Shown piece by piece: positions 26,528 through 34,049 of a stretch of DNA of 58,612 nucleotides. Position numbers and translations under genes: made by a program. The notes below the pieces were generated by a model that searched no databases, had not been told where the DNA came from, and saw only the letters and a list, made by a program, of their open reading frames with translations. Source of the stretch: an uncultured Collinsella sp. (GTDB taxonomy: Bacteria > Actinomycetota > Coriobacteriia > Coriobacteriales > Coriobacteriaceae); assembly GCA_902494585.1 (NCBI GenBank), contig CABUUD010000003.1, forward strand, positions 1 through 58,612, in the 5' to 3' direction. How positions within the stretch are numbered: the first letter of the stretch is position 1; the number at the start of each line of letters is the position of its first letter.

Positions 26528-27655
26528 TTACTTGGCATCCTTGGCGATTTCTTCGGCATCTTCCTCTACGCTCGCCCGCGAAACCCTGTTCCTCTCGGCG
26601 TTTGACCCTTTGTGATCGCCCGACGTGGAAGCGTGCGTATAGACCGCCATCCATTGATCTCGATTCCCCAGTAGCAAGGGGTCCACCACACCGCCGTTAA
26701 AATGACGATCGAGGATACGCAATACTTCGTCCGGTTGAAACGTCACGGGATCGTCTGTCAGCGTCGACAGTATGTCGGCCTTCATGTGGTCGATTTCATC
26801 AAAGATAAACAGGCCCTTCTCGGCAGCCATTGCGTTAAAGAGCACAACGCCTGCACCGGTCACTGTATCGATCCTATTGATGAGCTTTTGCGGCGTCAGG
26901 GCAATCACATGCGGTATGCTCTCGTCATTGAGCAGGGCAGACGGCCAAATCTGGGGGATCACCTCCATGCCGCGCGTGATGTTTTTGAGCTCGTGGCTCA
27001 CAGCCCAACGCAAGCTCGCATCCGCCGACGATAGCTTGTCGCGAAGGGCGGGGGTCAAACGGTCTGCAACACCTCCCAGACGATTTCGAGTGTCAAGGAT
27101 GCCCAAAAGGTCATCGGCGATCTCCATCGCGTTGCCCCACGCTCGCTTAATGATGCGATGAGAGCTCTCGTCGTCCGCCTCGATGGGACACGGAATGTCG
27201 CGCACGCCCACGGCGCCCTTACCGCGCGTAGTCTCAATCCAATGCAGGATGTTATCGCCCGCACGCGGAAGATCGAACACCATGCGCTGCGCGGCATCGC
27301 CATCCATGCCCTGTTCAACCAGCAATTTGCGCACGCTCGCAACGTAGTTGTCGCGGTTGTCCTTACCCGGCACCACAAACACCAGGTAACGACGGCCCGG
27401 GCACTTGTTAAAACAGCCCGAATCGTCCCAGCCACCGGCGATGAGGTCGGCTGTGACCTGCTCGGCCGTATAGTTTTTACCCGAGCCCGTCGTGGCGCCC
27501 AAAAAGTACAGGCCATTGTTGCCCTGATCCTTGGGGGCAAACAGCGCACGCTCAAAAAACTCGCGCATCGCCTTTTGACGTGCAAGATAGGGAGCGAGCT
27601 CCTTGTCGTCCGCAGACGACGGATTCGATTGGCAGTTGAGATCCCACATAGCCAT
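26528..27655 (-). CDS. ATPase with helicase motifs I and II (N-terminal half of a split SF2 helicase)
   Basis: 375-aa protein. FLGATTGSGKNYT (51-63) is a Walker A loop and GLFIFDEIDHM (281-291) a Walker B/DExx box (DEID), in the order and spacing of SF2 helicase motifs I and II. It ends in an acidic-basic tail (EEDAEEIAKDAK) before TAA, with no sign of a frameshift. ATG 27655 has GGAGG 8 bases upstream; a TTG two codons earlier is too close to it. The next gene holds motifs III and VI plus a nuclease, so the pair probably acts together on DNA. Confidence 0.65.
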   Translation of the reverse strand: MAMWDLNCQSNPSSADDKELAPYLARQKAMREFFERALFAPKDQGNNGLYFLGATTGSGKNYTAEQVTADLIAGGWDDSGCFNKCPGRRYLVFVVPGKDNRDNYVASVRKLLVEQGMDGDAAQRMVFDLPRAGDNILHWIETTRGKGAVGVRDIPCPIEADDESSHRIIKRAWGNAMEIADDLLGILDTRNRLGGVADRLTPALRDKLSSADASLRWAVSHELKNITRGMEVIPQIWPSALLNDESIPHVIALTPQKLINRIDTVTGAGVVLFNAMAAEKGLFIFDEIDHMKADILSTLTDDPVTFQPDEVLRILDRHFNGGVVDPLLLGNRDQWMAVYTHASTSGDHKGSNAERNRVSRASVEEDAEEIAKDAK

Positions 27656-27788
27656 GGTCAAACCTCCGATTTAGTTGTTACACGTGTTTGATACCATCCC
27701 GTGCGGACAAAACTCGCGCTGGGCGGTCAAGGCGGCGGCGTCCATGCCGCTTGAGAGAAGAAAGAAAGGAAAGAGGAGCAGTCAGCGA

Positions 27789-27973
27789 CTACTCGCACGA
27801 AGCGAGCAGTTTCTTAAGATCGCACTCCAACGCCTCGCGCTCTTTGGCATCGATCACTGCAAGGGCGACACGCATCAGGGATGCATCGGCGGCAGACTCC
27901 TGAACCTGGTCGGGGCGCTTGCTAAAGCTTTTCCCGGCAGCCTTCCGATCGGTCGCGCCGTTCAGTGCGGTGG
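27789..27973 (-). pseudogene. short frame continuing the upstream gene in the -1 frame
   Basis: After the TAG that ends the 206-aa gene, the -1 frame stays open for about 60 codons to TAG at 27791-27789 and reads like protein (KRPDQVQESAADASLMRVAL, then VIDAKEREALECDLKKLL). It has no good start codon or ribosome binding site of its own. It could be a natural C-terminal extension lost by a one-base change, a programmed frameshift product, or chance. The rest of the 27656-27973 gap holds nothing recognised. Confidence 0.3.
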
Positions 27974-28594
27974 CTAAAGATTGTCATCGGACTTTGCGCT
28001 GGCTTTGGCCGCCTCTTCGCCCGCGATCAGGTCCTTAACCGTTATATACGCACTGTACGTAGCATCCTCGATCTTTTCCAAAACATCATCAGGGTCGCAA
28101 GTGCCCCAAGTTTCTTCGAGGACTCGAGCCAATCCCCAAGCAGCGCTGAGCAGGACGTCAACGTCCTTTAGATCTAAATGATCGACCGTAAAGGGATAGT
28201 CCGCGCACTCCAGTAGATACGTGTCAACTGCGCCAATTGCCTCAGCCACGTATGGCTCAAGATCGCAATGGGGTTGGAGGGCGCACAGCGCCTTGTGCGG
28301 ATCGGTCGGCTCGATCCAATACAGCGTTGTCGCATCCTCGCATTTCTCGAGCGGATAACGCTCAACCGCCTTCTCCCAACTTTCATACCAAGGATCGGCA
28401 TCGCCGTCCGTCATCGACCTGCAAAGATCAATCGCCGCAGAAACAGTCGCACACGAGCATCTATAACTGGCGCCTTTCCTAAAATCATCATTGAGCTCGT
28501 CGTCGCCAGACAGCCTCGCCTCCATGATCAGAAACGGGCCGTCATCATCTGTAATGCTCATGGGATAGTTGTCACATTCGTAGTACGGATACAT
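27974..28594 (-). CDS. hypothetical acidic protein of the PIWI-helicase operon
   Basis: 206-aa protein, strongly acidic and Trp/Cys-containing (YPYYECDNYPMSITDDDGPF, DPWYESWEKAVERYP, DVLLSAAWGLARVLEETWG). No membrane segment and no recognised domain. ATG 28594 has GGAGA 5 bases upstream; the longer open frame upstream runs into the preceding gene. It is the second gene of the operon that ends with the PIWI-like protein. The AT-richer composition sets it apart from the housekeeping genes. Confidence 0.6.
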   Translation of the reverse strand: MYPYYECDNYPMSITDDDGPFLIMEARLSGDDELNDDFRKGASYRCSCATVSAAIDLCRSMTDGDADPWYESWEKAVERYPLEKCEDATTLYWIEPTDPHKALCALQPHCDLEPYVAEAIGAVDTYLLECADYPFTVDHLDLKDVDVLLSAAWGLARVLEETWGTCDPDDVLEKIEDATYSAYITVKDLIAGEEAAKASAKSDDNL

Positions 28595-28622
28595 TTTGTC
28601 TCCAATCAACCGTTCGGTCACA

Positions 28623-28949
28623 TTAACAAGCAATATCAAAACCGCGCTCACGCGGAGGGTTGTCGTCCTCGATCCATTCGAGCCCGTCGTTCTCATCGAT
28701 TCCGGCATCGGGGACTGACGACCATCTGAACTCGAAACCAAGCTGGTCAAGCTCATCGACTCGCTCACTGATTACTCCGTACGCATCCAACGCATTCTCG
28801 AAATCCTCCGAAGACACATAGCCGCGCTCGCACTGCTTGCGCATCTGGTGCAAACGACCCATGGCGGCAGCGATGATCTCGCGAAGAACGATAACCTCGC
28901 GCTCGCATACATCGATGTTTCCTTTGTTGAGCTTGATGCAATCGGACAT
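28623..28949 (-). CDS. small acidic protein, first gene of the PIWI-helicase operon
   Basis: 108-aa protein. The first 60 residues form a likely helical coil (IVLREIIAAAMGRLHQMRKQ), the rest is acidic (GLEWIEDDNPPRERG). No HTH or catalytic motif seen. GGGAGG lies 5 bases before ATG 28949. It opens the operon and is divergent from the DUF6076-like gene across a 109-bp gap with repeated CAAACAGCC motifs. Function unknown. Confidence 0.6.
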   Translation of the reverse strand: MSDCIKLNKGNIDVCEREVIVLREIIAAAMGRLHQMRKQCERGYVSSEDFENALDAYGVISERVDELDQLGFEFRWSSVPDAGIDENDGLEWIEDDNPPRERGFDIAC

Positions 28950-28988
28950 AACGGCCTCCCTGGTTTTAAGCCTTTTCGCTTGATTCCA

Positions 28989-29050
28989 TTGAACAGCCGC
29001 AAACAGCCGCGTAATATGACTTTTATCGGGTTTTAAATTTTGGCTGTTTG
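28989..29050 (+). promoter_or_regulatory. promoter of the DUF6076-like gene with operator-like repeats
   Basis: TTGAAC (28989-28994) and TAATAT (29012-29017) are spaced by 17 bases, an excellent sigma-70-type promoter. The spacer contains two ACAGCCGC direct repeats, and CAAACAGCC (29000-29008) is repeated in inverted form as GGCTGTTTG (29042-29050), on both sides of the likely start point. A repressor binding these would control this gene and perhaps the divergent operon. Confidence 0.55.
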
Positions 29051-29058
29051 GAGCATTA

Positions 29059-31221
29059 ATGCTTGATTCCGAACAAGAGCCGTTTAGCTGGGGTTTCGAG
29101 GCTGGCTTTCTTCGCTCTCCCGTCAATCCCCGCATGCTTCTTCTTAACAGAACGCCAGAGATTGATTGCGCCGATGACGGAAACGCAACCGGCAATGCAA
29201 GCGCATGGAATCTCGTCTCCGTAGCCAACGACCTATTACGCGTCGACTTAAGCTCGCTTTTCAACGAGATTGGGGGCCACTTTCGTGAGCGAGCAAAATT
29301 GCGCTTTTACATCGATTTGCAGAACGCCATTCGTCAGCCCCCTGCTCCCCACGATGCGCAACACGCTTCGATGGACTACGCAGCCGAACCAGACCATGAC
29401 GACTGGCTCGATCCAGACGATTCCGACCAAGAGTCCGCGCAAGCAGAATTGAACGAAGCCGAAATCGAAGTCAACCTTCAAAAACAAAAGGAACGCGACC
29501 TCGATTTCTTTGCTCCGATATTCGATAAAGCCATTACGCGCCATGCACACGGAGAGATATCTGGCATGGCCAGGTATCTCCTTGAAAATGTCTGCAGGCA
29601 GTGTGTCATGAACATCACAGCGATTCCCGACTATCGCTATTACAGCTGCTGGATGAACAACAACGCTATTGAGTGCAACGAAATCAACCGCCTGTACCGC
29701 GCGGTGATCACGACATCGGCCCAACTCAATAAGCAAGAAATGGCGTCCCTCTTCAGCTCCTATCTCAAGCTCGTGTCGAACGACATGGACATTACAACTA
29801 CCAACGGCAAGACCGGGCTAACAGAACCGGTGCCGTATAAACGCGACAATCCAAGAGACAACTATCCAAAGGTCAACTCGCAGATAGAAACAGCTTGCGT
29901 TTGCACCAATACCGATCTCTTTCGAGCGCTTCTCATTGTTTTTTATCAGGAATGTCTGGAGCTTGCCCCGCTGCTTAAAAACACCGAGGCACCTAGCCTG
30001 CTCGCGCAAAACGAAGAGTTTTTCCCAGCCGCCATCAAAACAAGCGACCCGCGACAATTTCGATTATTCGATAATCAGCTGCCGGCAATCATCCGCTTTG
30101 GCGACGCTTTTGCATACGCAGCCAAAAAGCACTTGCCCGGAAACGAAACGGCTCAAAAGCTCGAAGAACATTTGAGCGATATAAAACGCATGAATAGCGC
30201 CCCCTTTATGCAGGCGTTTCGCAAGAACTATCTCGAGGCTATGCGCGAGAACCAAATCTACGCAAATGGAGACTTCCATACGTATGCAGAGCTTAACGAC
30301 CAGGAAAACCTCAATAGGCTCGTAAGGCTTCAAGCTGTTATTGCAAAGGCAGGAGAGCTTTACTTCACCGAAGAGGAATGTTCCTTTGCAAGCCTTTATG
30401 CCCGCATCCTCCACGAGCTGCTGCTGTGCGGCATTATGCCGATAACATGCCAAACCTGTGGTTCGCTCTTTTTTCCGACCGGCCCTAACAGCAAGTACTG
30501 CGATCGATATAACGCGGCGACCAAGCTCTATTGCAACCCGCGGCACAACGCCAAAAAACATCTTGGTCGCAAATCACCCCGCGACGTCGCACTCAATATA
30601 CGGAGAAAAGCCGGCACGGCATACGAAAAGGGTTTAACGGATTGTGCCCACTATTTTGACAGCCTTGGCAATTTTGTTCTCGATGGTCTTGGCCCAACAT
30701 ACCAAGCGAGCGACCTAATTTCCGACGAGCTCTATGCGGCATGGCTGTCTATCGTCAACCAGCCCAATTGCAGGACAAAAATCAGGCGACCAGATAGGAA
30801 CGGTTTTCCATACCCCGTACTGTGGTACGGATTCATCCTCAATGGCATACAGTATGTACAAGTCGAGTTTCCCGAAGCCGAGTACCCGGCGCTTTTTGAA
30901 CGCTTGAGCCAGCTCGCCGAAAGCCCGCAATCAAAGTGCACGCTGAAGCACAAGGGACCCGGCGAGCACCCATACAGCTCATGGCTTATCAAGTTATACG
31001 AGTTGTTGGAGATCATTGCGCAAATTAATAGCGCCGACCAGGTGGCAAAGCCCATTCCATTGCTTGGAATAGATAGGGACGATTGTGTCTCGACCGACCC
31101 GACCGCCCAAGGCACACGGAGCGCGCCCGACGCATGCGTCTACAGCACCGGCACGATAGATAGCCTTAGCTTTACCGTGTATACGAAGGGATATGACCCG
31201 GAAAAGCGGGAACGAGCCTGA
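29059..31221 (+). CDS. DUF6076-like protein with C-terminal zinc-finger motif
   Basis: 720-aa soluble protein. The N-terminal two thirds are helical without known motifs. Near residues 470-500, CQTCGSLFFPTGPNSKYCDR followed by YCNPRHN gives a C-x2-C ... C ... C zinc-binding cluster of the kind seen in DUF6076 proteins; a C-terminal region follows. ATG 29059 has GGAG 6 bases upstream and a strong promoter. It is divergent from the helicase/PIWI operon, and may be a regulator, a sensor or an unrelated passenger. The DUF assignment is by recollection of the Cys pattern. An 8-bp hairpin (31226-31245) follows the stop but has no T run. Confidence 0.6.
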   Translation: MLDSEQEPFSWGFEAGFLRSPVNPRMLLLNRTPEIDCADDGNATGNASAWNLVSVANDLLRVDLSSLFNEIGGHFRERAKLRFYIDLQNAIRQPPAPHDAQHASMDYAAEPDHDDWLDPDDSDQESAQAELNEAEIEVNLQKQKERDLDFFAPIFDKAITRHAHGEISGMARYLLENVCRQCVMNITAIPDYRYYSCWMNNNAIECNEINRLYRAVITTSAQLNKQEMASLFSSYLKLVSNDMDITTTNGKTGLTEPVPYKRDNPRDNYPKVNSQIETACVCTNTDLFRALLIVFYQECLELAPLLKNTEAPSLLAQNEEFFPAAIKTSDPRQFRLFDNQLPAIIRFGDAFAYAAKKHLPGNETAQKLEEHLSDIKRMNSAPFMQAFRKNYLEAMRENQIYANGDFHTYAELNDQENLNRLVRLQAVIAKAGELYFTEEECSFASLYARILHELLLCGIMPITCQTCGSLFFPTGPNSKYCDRYNAATKLYCNPRHNAKKHLGRKSPRDVALNIRRKAGTAYEKGLTDCAHYFDSLGNFVLDGLGPTYQASDLISDELYAAWLSIVNQPNCRTKIRRPDRNGFPYPVLWYGFILNGIQYVQVEFPEAEYPALFERLSQLAESPQSKCTLKHKGPGEHPYSSWLIKLYELLEIIAQINSADQVAKPIPLLGIDRDDCVSTDPTAQGTRSAPDACVYSTGTIDSLSFTVYTKGYDPEKRERA

Positions 31222-31305
31222 TGTAGCGGCTTCGAGCGAAGCCGCCGGTCACGGGGTGGCACCGGGGCGCGGACGCCGCGGGCCATTGGGAGCAACCCTC
31301 CTCCG

Positions 31306-31554
31306 CTACCTGCGCGACGTGGCAGCGCCGCTGCGTCGTCCCTGTCGCCGAACATCGTCCTGAAGGCGCGGGCGGGTGTCCATGAACAGCCGCGCCCGCA
31401 CTAGCCTGGGGGACAGCCGCCCCGCCACCAGCAGTGCGCCGGCACGCCTCGGCACCGCCAGGGTCTCCGCCTCCACGGGCAGGGCAACTTTCTCGATGAC
31501 CTCGGCAGAGCACACACCCGACAGGTCAACCCCGTTGTAGACGATTGGCCTCAT
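31306..31554 (-). pseudogene. fragment of a phage distal-tail-like gene
   Basis: The first 60 residues (MRPIVYNGVDLSGVCSAEVI, then LPVEAETLAVPRRAGALLVA, RLFMDTRP) match my recollection of distal tail proteins of actinobacterial prophages. After about residue 65 the frame turns into low-complexity basic sequence and stops at 82 aa, whereas such proteins are about 230 aa. No other phage gene is near. It occupies most of the 31222-31610 gap and probably marks a former integration or recombination joint. Confidence 0.4.
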
Positions 31555-31610
31555 GCGTTGCCCCTCGCGCGCCCGTAGGTGTTACCGCTACTCTGAAAAT
31601 GACCAGATGA

Positions 31611-34046
31611 TCACCCAACAATCTTTGGCGAGTGGGGGCTGAACGCATCGTTGCCGTTCTGTTCATCCACCGCCCTGCGCCCCAGGCTTAAGGGTTCTGC
31701 CGCGTCATCTTCCACCCGCACGGACAGGACATAGTAGAAGTCGGCACCCTGATTCCCACGATCCCGCACGTAGCCAAGGTCGGCCAGGCGGTCGGCCAGC
31801 TCGTCCCTCGAAACCAGCTCATTCGAGGTTATGCGACACGCCACAGGCTCGATCTCGTAGGTGTTCGTCTGGCTTATGGCGTTCCGATAGAAGCGGAACC
31901 ACGACGTGCGGAAGAGATCCTTATGGTGCGAGTAGACATGCCCGTCCTTAATGGCATAGAAGTAGAAGAGAAAGCGCCCGCCCTTGCGGAGCCTGCCGCT
32001 GCTTTCGAGAAAGTGATAGTAGTCATCGGGAGAGTCCCCTCGAATGTAGCCAATCACGAACGATTCGCCACCATGCCCGTAGGAGTCGCTATCCGTCTTG
32101 CCCGCGCTTGGAGGCTCAGCCACAACCATTTCGGTGAAGTAGCTCAGCCGGTTCAGCCGCGTATTGCTTGCCGTGTTCTCGCCGATGACCTTCTCTATGA
32201 AATCGCGCAACGCATTCTCTGCCGTCCTGCTGATGCTCGGCTTCATGGCGAAAGCGCCGACACCCGGCAAAATCTCCTCGAAGAGCCGGAATTGGCCCTT
32301 CTCGCCCGTTTCGCCCGACCCCGGATAAAGCACGTAGCTGCCAACCGTGCGCCGTATCGCGTCGTTGTACGTGTGCATCTTCAGCAGGTCACCGCGCTTG
32401 TAGGTGTTCGTGGTGGAGGCCGCCTTCTCCTCGTTAAGTTCCTCGCGCTCTGCCTCCTCGGTGCCCACATCCTTGCCGACAAGCCCCGTCAAGTCGGTGA
32501 TGCGGTACTTGGCGTCGAAGTGGACGAATGCAACAGCTCCATCTTGCACTGCGGCTCGCTCGTTTGTATAAGCATCCGGGAATATCGCGAGCGTGTAGTC
32601 GGGTCTGAACGGTCTCGAGTACGAACCCTCGTAACGAGTGGCATGAAAGTCACGGGGCGAGAAGGTGCGGTTGTAGTAGAGGTTTACCTTCGCGCCGCAC
32701 TGCGCAATCTGGAATGACTGGCAGGAGCGTACGCCCTGCTTGAGGGATATTGACAGCCCACCGTCGGGATTCGTCCCGATAAATGGGTGGTCATCGGTGC
32801 TTATCGGCTCGCACCCCTCGATCCCCCTTACGATGTCGTACAGCTCAAAGAAGATCCAGTACTCGTAGAGGAGGGCCACATTCTTCGATTCGCCCTCGTA
32901 GATGTCATCCTTGCCCTTCCAGTCGAGCTGCAGCGCCATATCGAGCATGGAATATGCGAAGAAGATCTGCGAGTATCCCTCGCGCTTCTGCAACACCTGG
33001 TTGTTCTGAGGCATCATCTGCAGGGTGCCGACATCGTCGAAGAAGGCGTCGCTGAGTATCGTATCCAGCATGGCGTGCAGCGCGGCGGCTTCGCGATAAC
33101 ACTCCGTCTGCCGAGTATCGCCCTTCTCGGCATCCAGGACAGTCATCAGAGAGGTGCAGATCCGGTCAATCTCATGCAGGGCAAATTTCACAAACCGATT
33201 GGCGGGCGTGTCGAGCAGGTCGTACTTGCGCGTGACGCTGACCATCTGGGGGAGGTAGACGCCTCCCGCATCGCCGCCGCAGTTCAAGCGCGTCCACATC
33301 CGGCTGTTCGAGAAGGGGTTCGTATAAAACCTCCGGGACGGCATGCCAGCCCCAACCGACCGCAGCTCGTCCTCGTGATCCAGCGTCCTATCAGGGTTCC
33401 TCTTTATCGCCTCGAAGAGGGCTTGGAGGTTCGGTTCGTAGCAGAACTGCCGCAGGAAGACGAACTGCTCAAGCAGCGTCTCGCGATTCTCGTCGGCTTG
33501 CTTGTAAACGTTCGACGTGGAGCCCGAGTAGTCAAGGAGCAGCGCAGCGCACCTTGCGGCAAGCTCCTCGGTGAGCTCGATGTAATCGTCTTCATAGCCA
33601 ATCTTGAGCGGGACGACTTCGAACTGTAGCATCGGCGCATCAGCTTCCTCGCCGAATCGAATCCTCGAACGCCCGAGATAGTTCACGAACTGGAAGGTGA
33701 CACTATTGCCGTTTCTGTCGCACCTGATATTCTTGCCTTCGTTTTGGAACGAGGCGCGAGGATGCAGGCCACCATCAGGGGTCCGCTCGTATTCGAGCAC
33801 ATAACATGTGGTTTCGTTGATTCGAAGCGTGGGACTCCCGTCAAGACCGTCCTTGACGGCGAAGGCCGGTGTTGAACCAGCGCCATTCTGGGATGCTTCC
33901 GGCTTGAGACCGAAACACGTCAGCCCGGTTAGCCCGGTCTGCTGTTCCTCGTCCCAATCGACTCGGTCATGCGCACCGCTCTGGTAGAGCCTGGCTATTG
34001 TTCTTCCATCCGCTGCAAAGCGGATTGCGCCGATGCTGCCGTCCAT
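31611..34046 (-). CDS. DUF2357/McrC-like nuclease subunit of LlaJI-type restriction system
   Basis: 811-aa restriction subunit. The PD-(D/E)XK core is visible: Glu396 in LLYEYWIFFELYD, Asp483 in RPFRPDYTLAIF and FVHFDAKYRI with Asp511-x-Lys513. The N-terminal half corresponds to a DUF2357-type region. A C-terminal domain (about 680-811; FLFYFYAIKDGHVYSHHKDL) is duplicated at 38620-39027. No SD sequence precedes the ATG, which lies 3 bases after the McrB-like stop, so translation is coupled. With two cytosine methyltransferases and an AAA+ GTPase upstream, the layout equals LlaJI/BsuMI systems, where the GTPase and this nuclease cut unmethylated sites. Confidence 0.85.
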   Translation of the reverse strand: MDGSIGAIRFAADGRTIARLYQSGAHDRVDWDEEQQTGLTGLTCFGLKPEASQNGAGSTPAFAVKDGLDGSPTLRINETTCYVLEYERTPDGGLHPRASFQNEGKNIRCDRNGNSVTFQFVNYLGRSRIRFGEEADAPMLQFEVVPLKIGYEDDYIELTEELAARCAALLLDYSGSTSNVYKQADENRETLLEQFVFLRQFCYEPNLQALFEAIKRNPDRTLDHEDELRSVGAGMPSRRFYTNPFSNSRMWTRLNCGGDAGGVYLPQMVSVTRKYDLLDTPANRFVKFALHEIDRICTSLMTVLDAEKGDTRQTECYREAAALHAMLDTILSDAFFDDVGTLQMMPQNNQVLQKREGYSQIFFAYSMLDMALQLDWKGKDDIYEGESKNVALLYEYWIFFELYDIVRGIEGCEPISTDDHPFIGTNPDGGLSISLKQGVRSCQSFQIAQCGAKVNLYYNRTFSPRDFHATRYEGSYSRPFRPDYTLAIFPDAYTNERAAVQDGAVAFVHFDAKYRITDLTGLVGKDVGTEEAEREELNEEKAASTTNTYKRGDLLKMHTYNDAIRRTVGSYVLYPGSGETGEKGQFRLFEEILPGVGAFAMKPSISRTAENALRDFIEKVIGENTASNTRLNRLSYFTEMVVAEPPSAGKTDSDSYGHGGESFVIGYIRGDSPDDYYHFLESSGRLRKGGRFLFYFYAIKDGHVYSHHKDLFRTSWFRFYRNAISQTNTYEIEPVACRITSNELVSRDELADRLADLGYVRDRGNQGADFYYVLSVRVEDDAAEPLSLGRRAVDEQNGNDAFSPHSPKIVG

Positions 34047-34049
34047 AGG

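Noticed and set aside
23723..27655. Type III restriction enzyme (Res subunit)
   Set aside because: The helicase plus PD-(D/E)XK layout fits loosely, but no Mod methyltransferase accompanies it and the overlapping partner is PIWI-like.
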